Origin: Dactylellina haptotyla
Taxonomy: Eukaryota; Ascomycota; Orbiliomycetes; Orbiliales; Orbiliaceae
Assembly: GCA_031310005.1 (NCBI GenBank)
Contig: CM062379.1
Span: 6,386,001 to 6,450,000, forward strand
Direction: 5' to 3'
DNA: 64,000 bases
Shown piece by piece: positions 1 through 10,740 of this stretch; the stretch's first letter is position 1, and the number at the start of each line of letters is the position of its first letter. The position numbers and the translations under genes were made by a program. The notes below the pieces were generated by a model. That model did not search any database. It had not been told where the DNA came from and worked only from the letters and a program-made list of their open reading frames with translations.

Positions 1-1515
1 TGGCACAGCCAGAGATAAAGTCGAATCGTATAGATTTCATGCGCGGCCATCCGTCTACGGAACTACTCGCGACGGCTGAAATGCTTGCTGCTGCAAATTC
101 AGTCCTCGCGGATCCGTATTTGCCTCAGGACTCTTATGACCAAGACAGGCATCCTTTGCATTATGGCCCTGATTGTACGCAAGGCATCCGATTTTCAAAT
201 TAATGACGAACAAACTCAAGTATCTTTAAATATTAACGAATATGCTAGTGGGAAATATATCTTTCCGCCGCGATGTTGGTATTTGGTCTGCTCGCAGATA
301 CGGCTTGAAAGAGCCAATACCTCCAGAAAACATCAATCTCACTTCAGGCGCATCCAACGGTCTTGCGAAAGCGCTGGAATTATTCACAAACCCAATCGGT
401 GGATATACTCGGAGAGCATTCATTGTCACTCCGGTGTACTTTCTCGCATGTCCGGTCTTTCAAGGTAAACCAACTAGCAGTTGTTCGAGTTCGCGATTCG
501 ACATGACTAACATTAGAATCGCTTTGATATGTAAAAAGATTTTGGATTCTCGAATTTAATGACCAGCATATCAATGGAAGAGAATGGGACTTCTCTAAAC
601 TTCGAAGACCTGATAAGGCATCTCGAAGACGATAAAACAGCCCCACCTCAGCCATTTGTTAGCCTCGACGACGGTATAAGTCCAATAAAAACCGTCCAAG
701 GCAAGCATCTATACCGCTACGTTCTCTACTGCGTCCCAACCTACTCAAACCCCACGGGGACAACTCTCTCCCTGGCGGCGAGAACCCGACTAGTAGAATT
801 GGCAAGAAAGTATGATATACTGCTGATATCGGACGACGTCTACGACTTCCTCGGATACAACGGCGAAACACCTATTAAGCGACTAGTCACAATCGACAAG
901 GAAATGGGTGTCTCCGATACGGACAAGGGGCATACCATATCTAACTCCAGTTTCTCTAAACTAATCGGCCCCGGTGTACGATGCGGATGGATCGAAAGTG
1001 TCAGTCCCGTATTGGCAACAGAGATGGGTAAAAGTGGTGCCAATCACAGCGGCGGCGCGCCGTGCCAGTTTACTTCAACGCTGGTACAGAGACTTCTAGA
1101 ACCCAATAAACCAAGCGCCAGTGGCACTGGGAAGCCAGTTATCGACGAGGTTATCGAAAAGATCTCGGGCGCGTATAAAGAGCGAGTTGGCGTATTATTG
1201 AATGCGATAGAGAAGTATTGGCCGAAGGGTACACAGGTACAGGGAGGAGATGGTGGGTATTTTGTTTGGATCAGCTTGCCAGAGGGATTCAATGCTCGAG
1301 AGATTGCGAAAGCTTCTCTGGAAAGAGGAGTTATAGTGGGTGGGGGTGATGGTTTTGAAGTCCCAGTAAACAGTGTAACTGGGGAAAAGAACTTCAGAGA
1401 CTGGGGAGCGAAGTATATGAGGTTATCAGTCTCATACTTAAGCACAGATGTGATGGAGCAGGGTATCAAAAATCTAGGAGAGACAATTCACAGTTGGAAG
1501 CAATCGCAGGGCTGA
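1..1515 (+). CDS. PLP-dependent class I/II aminotransferase, 5' partial
   Basis: Fold-type I aminotransferase, probably a cytosolic enzyme acting on an amino acid or 2-aminoadipate (compare yeast YER152C). The frame is already open at position 3, so the start lies outside the window. Exons are 3-174, 249-464 and 539-1515; both 74-bp introns are GT-AG, and the second has a GACTAAC branch site. Splicing gives the family blocks YGPD-LGNISFRRDVG and GASNGLAKALELF in the N-terminal half. The PLP-binding lysine is in SFSKLIGPGVRCGW, and the aspartate/tyrosine block is near ISDDVYDFLGY. The C-terminus (MRLSVSYLSTDVMEQG) looks complete. About 454 residues are visible. Substrate is inferred from family resemblance only. 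Confidence 0.9.
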
Positions 1516-1796
1516 TAGTAAACCCGACGCGATCTATAGTTCGTGAATATATTCGATTAGCACTTTTAATCGGACATTAAGAAAATAATTAGTCTCCATC
1601 TAGTCTAAAAAATAAAAAAATAAATAAAAATATTATGTCGTATGTCGTATGCATATCAAAATTGTCGAGTAATGTCCTGATCTTGCCCCGCTAAAGCCGC
1701 TCTAACGAGCATTTTCCCAGCACCAAAACACCGAATTTTTGAACCCCATTTGAAACTCCATTTGAATATTTTACACTTTTTTAACTTTTAGGTCAT

Positions 1797-2311
1797 TTAT
1801 TTAGCTGCAGCTGCAGCCTTTTTGTCCTTCTTTCCACCAGGTAATATTTCCAAGTGTCCGGCCTTTTCTGCCAGATTTCGTTCGGTCTTGGCTGTGAGAC
1901 CGCTGGAGTGTTTCTGTGGCCAAAAAAAAAAAAAAAACACCGATTAGTGATCTATAATCACAAATACGCGCTGATTTCGCCCCGTATTTGTGCTGGAGCT
2001 TTATAATAGAAAACAAGAATTCTAGCTTACTTTCTTTATTGCATTTGTCTTGATAAGAATCTGCTTCTTTGGAGCGATTACTCGCTGGCCTTTTCGCGGT
2101 CCAAGGGTCTGCGGTCGACTGTAAAAATTTTTCTTGTTAGCTGAAGATCTTCACAAATTACAACATCGCGGAAGAAACGTAACGAATGCAGACCATAGGG
2201 CACAGAGGTCAGAGTATAAGGTGATCCCGGTCTTTATAGGAGAATTATATATCATAATATGTACCTTTTTGAAGTCGTTGGCTTCGAGAGCTTTTTGGTT
2301 CCCTGTGCCAT
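1797..2311 (-). CDS. UPF0390/DUF2462 small basic protein
   Basis: Small lysine-rich protein of 83 residues from three exons (2265-2311, 2031-2118, 1797-1913). The start [11 protein letters not shown] and the central [13 protein letters not shown] are hallmarks of the DUF2462 (UPF0390) family, related to animal LLP homologs and yeast YGR169C-A, which are thought to be nuclear or nucleolar. The C-terminal exon encodes a [15 protein letters not shown]-like helix and a Lys/Ala tail. All introns are GT-AG, and the third exon is preceded by a long pyrimidine tract. The gene lies 215 bp downstream of the URN1-like gene on the same strand. Biochemical function is not known. Confidence 0.88.
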
Positions 2312-2526
2312 TTTCGATGCAATGAATTGTGATGTGTTATGGATGAGGTTTGGTTCCTGTCTTGGATTTGGTTCCTCTTTTAGTATTGGGTTCGGCGTTG
2401 CAGAACGGGTGCCGCCCCAACTCACGTCTAACACCAAACTCACGAGCATTTATGTCCCGACAATGACTGTAATTCATCTGGGTATACGCTATACTACATA
2501 CTCTATATTACAATATATCTTCCCAT

Positions 2527-4324
2527 TCACGAATCGTCTTTCTCAGGATCCTTCTCTTTGGTAGGTTCCAAATGGCTGAGTAAGCCCTCTTTCCCAACGT
2601 TCATTGCACGCTTGATTTCCATTTCGGTTTCCCTGAGCGCTTCCTTACCGCGTGCGATATCTTTACTATTGTAAAACTGCTCCCGTCGGACTGCTTCTTC
2701 TCGATCTTGAAGAGCCCTCCTTTGTTTCTCCAAAGCATCCCTAGATGAACTCTCAGCTGTTCCTGCATCGTCGGGAAGAGTTCGAATATGGTCCAATACT
2801 ATAGAATCTCTCCGGTCCTTGGGAACTGCCACAAATCTGATATCACAGGATACGGATGTGGGAAGATTATCGATGTCTGTCCGCCGTTTTAACTCTTTAA
2901 CCGTCCTTAGATACTTTCGGAGATCGTTCTCTCGCGTTTCAACACTCGTCTTTGTTCCTACTCGGAATTAGCGTTTTATCATTTAGGATAATAATCGTTC
3001 AATAGCTTGGCACTTACTGCTTATGTAGTCTCTGTAGTATTTCTCCCGATCCCTATCCGCAACTTTCGAGTCCTTCATTTCTGGCTCTTTCTTGAATTTC
3101 CTTTTGAACTCTGGCCAATATAATTTTGGCGTCGCGTTTGCCTCTATAAAGTTCAGATAGGCTATCCTAGGATCTTTCTTAATCTTCTTCTCCTTCTCTG
3201 CCTTTATCACAGCGATGCGCTCCTGACACCAATCACTAAAGACTTGCTTTCGTAGTTTTGTCGTAGGAAGTGTTGTATATCTGCCGTCTTCAACTAACTT
3301 GGGCATCTCGCTTTCCCAGGTGCTATAAGGGTTGATTCGGAGATCGTCTAGGAGGTCTTTGAACAGTAAAGCACCATCTTCTGGTGCTAAGTCTTCATTT
3401 TCTTCCATGTCTTCCTCTCCCAGGCCGTATTGCTCCGCCATAGCCCCTAACTGCCAGTCGATATCATCTTCTGTGAATTCGACGGGTCCGCCTTGTTCCA
3501 TGCGTATTCTCTTCAAGTCGTGTTCTTCATCAAAGTCGTCCTCGTCATCGTAATACTCGTCTTCGGGTTCGTCACCTTCAGCGGCAGCGGAGACTTGACG
3601 TTTGATCCCGTGAGACTCTGTACCATCTTCTATCTCGCCGTCGCCTTCTTCATCTTCGTAGTCGTATTGATCTGCAGCATCAAATTCTTCCTGGTCTGCC
3701 ATTGCGTCCTCCTGCTCTTGCCTTTGCTTCTCAAGCGCACTCTGCCGTCGCCTCACTCTCTCCCGCTCCCTCTCCTCATTCAATGATAGCTTTTCCAACC
3801 CTTCTATGGCATCTTTAAGGCCGTCCGGTACGGTCCATAGCGACTCCTTTGTCTCCGGATTGTGGATGAAGGTATTTCCCTTCTTCGTTGTGACAAACAG
3901 CCATGGCGCAGCATCAGGGATAGCTCGCTTCGTCTTCGGTTTATCAGGCTTCTCTTGGGGACGCGGCCGTCTATGTGTATTATCGTGTCGCTGCTGGCGA
4001 TTGTAGTCGAATTGCTTAGGGTAGTTCTGGTTTTGAAACCCCCCTGCAGGTGGATATGCTTGTTGTGGCGGGATTGACGGCTCGGCGGGCGCGGCGACAG
4101 GCCGCGTATACGTAGATTCTTTGGTTTCCGGATGGTAGTAGTACATATGGCCTATTCGTCAAGGTTCTGGGTATGAGCGAAGTGTTAGAACGATTGGTGA
4201 GAGGCGATAGCCAAGGTGCTCACGTACCAGTGGGAGCGCGATGCTCTGTCCACCCCGGAGCCAAGGGGGGTGGTGCGGCAGGCTTCTGCCCGTGCCCGGC
4301 GAACGGCTGGTATCCCGAAGACAT
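2527..4324 (-). CDS. URN1: WW and FF domain protein, URN1-like
   Basis: Predicted pre-mRNA splicing or transcription-associated scaffold of 553 residues. Exons are 4228-4324, 3018-4151 and 2527-2957. The first WW domain spans the first intron (LAPGWTEHRAPTG then HMYYYHPETKESTYTRP). A second WW-like domain follows (APWLFVTTKKGNTFIHNPETKESLW). A coiled, highly acidic middle then leads to an FF domain (LFKDLLDDLRINPYSTWE ... FSDWCQERI) and a second FF-like stretch (RIAYLNFIEANATPKLYW). This order matches yeast Urn1 and relatives of Prp40/CA150, which bind proline-rich or phosphorylated partners. It is divergent from COQ5, with 269 bp between starts. The start at MSSGYQPFAGHG is chosen because it precedes the first WW domain directly. 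Confidence 0.88.
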
Positions 4325-4593
4325 TGGGCCCTATATATCGATGTCCGCGACCTGGGTGATATGTCTATCGTATGTTCGAGTGTGACGAAGCAGGCGAGAT
4401 GTCGTCGTGGCGTCGGGAATGATGGCAGGATGAGGACGCGAACAGGAAGGATGCTTATGGTGTGGAAACGGCGTGACGCAAAAGGACCACAAGAAATTTC
4501 GGCTGCCCGCCGCCAACAACCGCAACTTTTCTTCAACCTCTTCTCTCCAACACTCGACTTCACCATTAAACGGACGAACTCTGTCGACGAGGT
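4325..4593. promoter_or_regulatory. Shared divergent promoter URN1-like / COQ5
   Basis: These 269 bp separate two start codons pointing away from each other and must carry both 5' leaders. No clear TATA box is seen. The stretch beside COQ5 is rich in CTTC and CAAC motifs, as is usual for fungal 5' leaders. Confidence 0.5.
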
Positions 4594-5850
4594 ATGAGTA
4601 TGAGGGGAGCCGGACGGGTTTTGAGGCTCAGGCCTTCCCGTGCTTGGGCTACGGTATACCCGCGATCATTTTCGACAGCAGGCGCACGATTTCAAGATGG
4701 AAAGTCGGCCGCTGAGGAACGCACAACACACTTTGGGTTTCAGAACATCACAGAGTCGATGAAGGAGTCTAAGGGTAGGCTATTCTTTTTGGTACAGGTT
4801 TATTTTACTATAATCGCAATCTAATACGAATGCTGGTGTAGTCCGAGAGGTTTTCGATTCGGTGGCCAAGAACTACGATACAATGAACGATGTCATGTCG
4901 TTCGGCATCCATCGACTGTGGAAGGATCAGTTCGTCCAGCAGCTGAATCCTGGCAAAAAGAGCATCTTTTCAGAGCCAATGACTATCTTGGATCTTGCAG
5001 GTGGCACAGGAGATATCGCATTCAGAATGCTGAATCATGCGAGAACTGTGAATGGGGACTCGGAAACGAGGGTCAAAGTGGTTGATATAAACGAAGAGAT
5101 GCTGAAAGAAGGCATGAAGCGTGCACATGCGCTCGGATATCGGACGGAAGGCGAAGGTAATTTTGGCCTTTTGGCAGTATAATTGGTCTCCTGCTGGCTA
5201 AAACCAAGCTACATTTACAAAGGCAATCAGTTTACTAATACCTTATTGATCATCAGATGCACCTATTTCGTTTATGGTTCAGAACGGGTATGCAGGAAAT
5301 CCCAATCTGTTCGCAAAGCGGCAGCTCTGACATGCGCTCTGTTCCAGTGAAACACTAGAAGCGATACCGGACAACTCAATAGACCTTCTAACAATTGCCT
5401 TTGGCATTAGAAAGTAGGGCTTGTATCCTCTCCACACACTCTCTCTTCCTATTACTAACCCTCCGCTAGCTTCACCGACAAGGAGAAGGCATTATCGACA
5501 GCACACAGGGTGCTGAAGAAAGGAGGAGTATTCGCGTGTCTTGAATTTTCCAAGGTCGATAACTTCATACTGGATCAGATATACCGACGGTACAGTTTCA
5601 GCGTTATACCGATGATGGGCCAGCTGATCGCTGGCGATCGAGATAGCTACCAATACTTGGTTGAAAGTATCGTGAAGGCAAGTCTCCTGCTGTTTATCTT
5701 TTGCAAGTACCGCTCTGACTTTTGGAACAGTTCCCAAGCCAGAAGGATTTTGCCGGAATGATACGAGATGCTGGCTTCCAGCTTGCAGGCAAAGGGTGGC
5801 AGGACCTCACCTTCGGGGTCGCCGCAGTCCATACTGGTGTAAAGCTGTAG
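4594..5850 (+). CDS. COQ5: 2-hexaprenyl-6-methoxy-1,4-benzoquinone methyltransferase (ubiquinone biosynthesis)
   Basis: SAM-dependent C-methyltransferase of the UbiE/COQ5 family, acting in ubiquinone synthesis on the matrix side of the mitochondrial inner membrane. It has 306 residues from six exons (4594-4774, 4842-5156, 5257-5287, 5348-5413, 5470-5677, 5731-5850). A basic Arg/Ser-rich presequence covers about 30 residues. The family motifs are [18 protein letters not shown], the SAM-binding [28 protein letters not shown], and C-terminal [16 protein letters not shown] with final HTGVKL. Intron 5 starts with GC (AAG|GCAAGT) and ends with AACAG; this junction is needed to restore the conserved ESIVK-FPSQ sequence. 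The other introns are GT-AG. One exon is only 31 nt. Confidence 0.95.
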
Positions 5851-7618
5851 ACGTTCTTGATTTTGGTACGCTCGATCTTGTATATATGGAGAGGGGTAAC
5901 GCAGCTTTGTACATACAAACTGTAGGTATCAACCATATCGCGGATGCACCTTCAGTCATCCGTGGCCCCCCAAAATTGGTTACCAATCGAATTTGCTGAC
6001 GGCCGGAAAAGATCAATTATTTTGATCTTAAGACACAGTTTCACTTGTTTCCCCCCGCTCGTTCGCATGGCCCACGCCTCTTCTTTGCATCATTGATGGT
6101 TGAGCGATCGCAGGTACACAGCCGAAGACACCATTGACAATTGCTGATTGGATGAAGAATTCCGGTCTCGCAGGTCAGAGACGGCGGTTGCATGGCTACC
6201 TTCATCATTTAAACGAACTTCGACAGGCCAGTGGTTGGCGAGATTTGGGGGTGTGGTTGACCTGGCTCCAGAGATCTCTTGAACCACGAAATTATGCGTC
6301 CGACAGGAAAAGGTCATCGGTTGGATGAGATACCTTGCCCAACAAAAAATCCTCACGATCTTAATTTTAGGTACAATGGCACTTAGACAAACACACGCAT
6401 TCGCCCCGCTAGCTCGGGAAACTGGACAACAAGTGTCAGCGAAAACGGGTGTTTAAAAGGGGACGAAAAGTATCCGCGCGCCCACAATGGCTGCTGCCTC
6501 TCCACGAACCTGTTAAAAATTCCTTTCTAGGGCCGCTATCGACGATCAGGACCTCGAATACAGCCGAAATACGGATGATGGCGATATTGTGTTGGCAGTG
6601 CATCTGCATATTTGCAGACAGTCACAGAAAAATCTGCATGACAAACGGGAGTCGACGGTACAGTCTTAATGCAGATAAGGTATTATGCTTCGGCCCTTCT
6701 CTGAGGACGGGAGGGCCACGAAAACGAAGAGGGAACAGGGTTATCCCGCCCGCTGCCTGTTCCCACCTATTGAATGGCTTCGCTAAGTTGTTTAGGTGTC
6801 CCGTCGGTCCACGTAGAAAAACCAAGTTCTGCCCAAGCTACAAATTCTTGGCACCCAATTTTCTTCCTCTCGATCGCCAACTTCTGTTTTTCTCCCATCT
6901 TCCCCTCACTTTCCCGACCTCTCTTCAGCTGAGAAAAATCTGGACAGGACGACACTCTCTCGTCCGGGCTACGGCTTACGCTCTATTTATCATCTACGCT
7001 CTCGGTTTTACACATTCATCACCTTCGATTTTGGGTTCAGCTTAGCACGGCGGCTCCTGTTTCGTCCGGCGGTCAGGCTATTTCTATTTAAAGCAGCGCA
7101 ACGAGACCTCCGGCGTCTAAGTTTTTCTTATCACCCGACACAGAATCTCGCTGACACCATGGACGGCCGTAGCCGCTTGAAGTCGTGATCGGTTTTGTCA
7201 TTAAATCAGCTATATACAGAACAACATTAGAAACTAGAAGACAGGGCAATTTCTTATCAAGCGCCGTGCTTTTTCCTCTCCCGGCTGGTCGAAAGGGTCG
7301 CCCAGCTCGAAACCTCCGACTCCTCACCCCATTGTCACTGGCACACTGCTTGCCCACACACGTCAACACCGGCTTGCAACACCGGAAACAGCGAAAGGAA
7401 TCCCAAAAAAAGCACATGATTTTTTCCCCAATAGGACGCTAAATAAAACTCGACATGTGACAAAGGTAGCGTTAAGCAACGAAAGCAGAAACAAAGGAAA
7501 TTCGTCATCCGAAGACCGGTCAATTCGACTCGGCCATTCGCTTTTGCTGGGTAATATGCTGAACGAAGAAAAGAAGCAGGTACGCCCAACGGATCTGAGC
7601 GCTTTGCAACGCATCGCT
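5851..7618. other. Intergenic region, no supported gene
   Basis: Nothing protein-like is supported here. A long open frame at 6449-7045 has no recognisable domain and runs through a pyrimidine-rich tract (about 6840-6930), so it is probably accidental. The stretch contains the 3' flank of COQ5 and that of the opposing small gene. Confidence 0.5.
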
Positions 7619-7954
7619 TCAGCCAATGCTCCTGAGTTTAGCCGCCTTTTGCGCATTGAGCTCCATGATCTCATTTTGGTAGAGCTGGATGTTTGTCTGC
7701 TCGTTTTCGGTGGAGACAGGGTTTCGCCCTTCGGCTAGCCAACGTCCCACCTTTTCCTTTGAGGCGCCGAGCTTTCTGGTCGCAACATCAATTCTGTTGC
7801 AGATAGCGCACTTCCCTGGCTTTGGGACGGCCTCATAGATGAGCTTCATACCGCAGGTCTCGCCAGTTCGGTATTCTTTGGCGCAATGTTGTCTGAAACG
7901 CCCCCACTTGAAGCAGTGGCAGTCTCGGAAAACGTTTTGCTCGTAGAAGCACAT
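7619..7954 (-). CDS. Conserved fungal small protein with paired cysteines
   Basis: Intronless gene for 111 residues. The N-terminal half has an ordered Cys/Trp/His pattern (MCFYEQNVFRDCHCFKWGRF, then HCAKEYRTGETCG, then KCAICNRID), suggesting a small metal-binding or knuckle-like module. The C-terminal half is helical and charged (LGASKEKVGRWLAEG ... QNEIMELNAQKAAKLRSIG). I recall similar short proteins across Pezizomycotina without assigned function; that recollection is not checked. The upstream side (7955-8260) is strongly pyrimidine-rich when read on the coding strand, with a CATAAATA box near 8266-8273, as expected for an expressed gene with a leader of about 300 nt. Function unknown. 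Confidence 0.75.
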   Translation of the reverse strand: MCFYEQNVFRDCHCFKWGRFRQHCAKEYRTGETCGMKLIYEAVPKPGKCAICNRIDVATRKLGASKEKVGRWLAEGRNPVSTENEQTNIQLYQNEIMELNAQKAAKLRSIG

Positions 7955-8275
7955 GGTGGATGAGATATGGTTGTCTCTTTAAGCGAACTTGAGGCTCAGA
8001 GATGTTATGCGTACCCGGATATGGCTCGGTGTACGTAGAGGAAGGAGAAGATGAAGAAATGTGTTTCAGGTAGTGAAGCTGTGCAGGATATGCTTGCAAG
8101 CTGAGGAATTTGAAGAGGAGGAGGAAGAAGACGAAGATGAAGATGAAGATAGTGTTCAGTAAGGACTGAATGAAGAGAGATCGGTGAGTGGATTTCTGTT
8201 TACTTTGGAGCTTATTGCTGATGATGATGATGGAGGAGAGAGCATCTTTCGAGGGTCAGAAAGCCTCTATTTATG
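7955..8275 (-). promoter_or_regulatory. Pyrimidine-rich 5' leader and TATA-like box of the 111-aa gene
   Basis: Read on the minus strand, this segment is dominated by CTTCTTC and TCATCTTC runs (most regular at 8105-8165). A TATA-like CATAAATA lies at 8266-8273. This fits a core promoter plus a long leader, but the transcription start is inferred. Confidence 0.4.
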
Positions 8276-9625
8276 CTCTCTGGATATCCTCCAAGGCCCA
8301 CAATCTCGAGGAATCAGAATCGGACCCATTAGTTTTTCCTCTCAAGTCCGGAATGGTGGCATAGCGGATGCCTCAATTGGCTGGTTTGGTTGACTACGTT
8401 TTCTGGCGGTATCAATTGACATTCGTCACATTTGATAGCTGAATTCATGCAAAGTAGAGTTCCGGCCATGAGGGTCAGCAACATTTTCAACAACACCCCT
8501 GTCAATATCAGACCTACCTTGAAGGACTTCTCGTTTCGAAAGAACGCCTTTCCATGCTCGACTCGCACCCCGTCTCGACTAGTCTTCGAAGGAGCTGCAG
8601 ATCCAAGTTTGTGTTATTTGGCCATCGACAAAATCCCTCAGCATGATTGTCTAGATCATGCATATCGGATACGCCGGTTGTTCAAGGAGGAAAGGGACAA
8701 ATGTCTTGCCTGTCGAAGACTACTGATGCATGGAAATGGCAAACCCTTGACGCTTTCCACTCACGTGCTTTTCGCGAGTACACGTTTCGATCCGTCGTTA
8801 TGCAACTACATCCCAACACCCTAGTGGAACCTCTTCCTAGTGGACATTTCGCTCCTTCGATAACGTACCCGCCTCTTCTTCATACTCACGAGACTTTGTA
8901 CCAGGGGTATATCCGAAACTAGTGTGGATGGCGATGGAGGAATGGATTGCATAAAAGACGGCAGGGCAAAGACGGCATATCGAGCTCCCTGTCCTGCAAC
9001 AGGAAATTTCTGTTATTGCCATGGATCATTGATGAAATGTTGCACCAATTGCTCAATTAGTTGACGATCGGATACGTTTTGTTCAAGTTCGAACCTTGTG
9101 CATCAAAGTTTTTCATGAACCTTGCTCGCCGTTCATGAACTTCTGTTCGAAGATATGGGGGCGTGCTGGGATATTGCATCGCGAGTGCATCCTCTGGACC
9201 GAGCGATATTGTCTCGGAAACCTGATTCCTTTTCCTTCCTACCTCCTCGGTACGAGCTATCTGCATCTTGAGTCACAGGACTTTGCGAGCTATTGTAGCG
9301 ATAGCATAGCCCCTCCTTAGAGGCGTCGTATTTGCATGTTTTGAGCAAGTTGCATTTACGAGAAGATCTTTGGACTTTCAGCTGACGGAATTAGATACCA
9401 ACAATCTACGCTTGGACTAAACGTTATACCTTCAATGACATGCAAGACGGTCGATACAACCCTAAGGAAGCCAGCCCCGCTCGCAGGCTTCGATGAGATG
9501 ATCATTGAGAAAGTTGACGTGGCGGCCGTCGATTTGATACGCTTTATGCCGGCCGTTTTTGTCTGTTATTTATTTTTTTCGATTTTAATGTTTCGGACTA
9601 TGCTGCACGGGAAGCGGAACCTCAC

Positions 9626-9647
9626 TTTTTTTTTTTTTTTTTTTTTT
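9626..9647 (+). repeat. Poly-T tract (22 T)
   Basis: An uninterrupted run of 22 T in a gene-free region. It is a simple homopolymer; no adjoining retroposed sequence is recognised. Confidence 0.9.
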
Positions 9648-10717
9648 ACAAGAAAACCCGATTCTATTTTCCGTTCGATTTTGGAGTTATGGAGCTCACT
9701 TTTTGCAAACTTAACGCAGGCCAATTGACTTCGCAACGCAAAATTAAGACACGGGTTATATCCCATTGGAGGAGAATTGATCAACTCGGTTCTCGATCGC
9801 ACTGGGAAAGCAGAAAACCATTATACCAAGCGGAAATCCAGAGTGCTTTGGAAGGGTGGCAATCGGTGTGCAAAGGTGCAATGATCCTGTCATTGTGTAT
9901 ATTCCTTTTTCCATGTTGCTTTTAGGGCGGCGGCCTCTCAACCGGCTTCTCCTCACTTGCTAGTGGACACGACACCATCAGGATATATTCTTTTGTTTTT
10001 TTCTTATTTTTGGGGTCCTAGACGAGGGGGGCTAATCTGCCACATGCAGAAAAATCTTTCCAAAGCATACGATTTGCTCGCGGAGGGCAGGGAAGGGTAG
10101 GGGTCAGAAAGATGGCTGGAAGCCTGGCTACTTGAGAGGTTGTTTCTTCCTGAGGGCATACGAATGTACATATCTTGGACCGAACTAGTTTTTTTCCATT
10201 AGACTACCCCCAACAATCAAGAAACATGCCGACCTGACCCGATATGACCTGCACCAGACGGGGTCTCGCGAAATCTCTTGCTTCGAATGCCAGTTCGCCC
10301 GGAGGACGTCCCGGGTACAGAGGAGAAGCTTCTCTATTCATCGTAGCTTTTTCAATTTTCAATTGCTAGAATTTTTATATTGCACGGACATGATTTTTTT
10401 TTGGTCCTTTTTTTACATAGGTATATTTGGACTCACGGGATTTCGTTTACACCGGGTCCCAAGGTTCCGCTCGCCCAAACAAGGATGGACCGGTCACGTT
10501 TTTGGGTACCAACAACTCACATGAGTTGATGGCGGACGCAGAACACGCTTGGGCAGCCTTTAGTCAATGTACCGGACGGCGAGTTTGGGCGGAGAGCTTT
10601 CACGTGAGGTCTAGTGTTGAGGGCCAGGGTGGTCGATTGGTCTGCAAAGTTTGTGCGTGCTTGCCTCTTGCTTTGCTTGCTTGTGCCTAGCTTGGGTACT
10701 TTTTGTCTTTGTGGTGT

Positions 10718-10740
10718 CGAGCTAGCTAGCTCGTACGTAC
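10718..10740. repeat. Adjacent perfect palindromes
   Basis: A perfect 16-bp palindrome (CGAGCTAGCTAGCTCG, 10718-10733) is followed directly by the 8-bp palindrome GTACGTAC (10733-10740). It could be a dimeric protein-binding site or a chance low-complexity run of CTAG units. Confidence 0.6.

Noticed and set aside
6449-7045. 198-codon open frame on the plus strand
   Set aside because: No domain, erratic composition, and it crosses pyrimidine-rich DNA; no plausible neighbouring exons.
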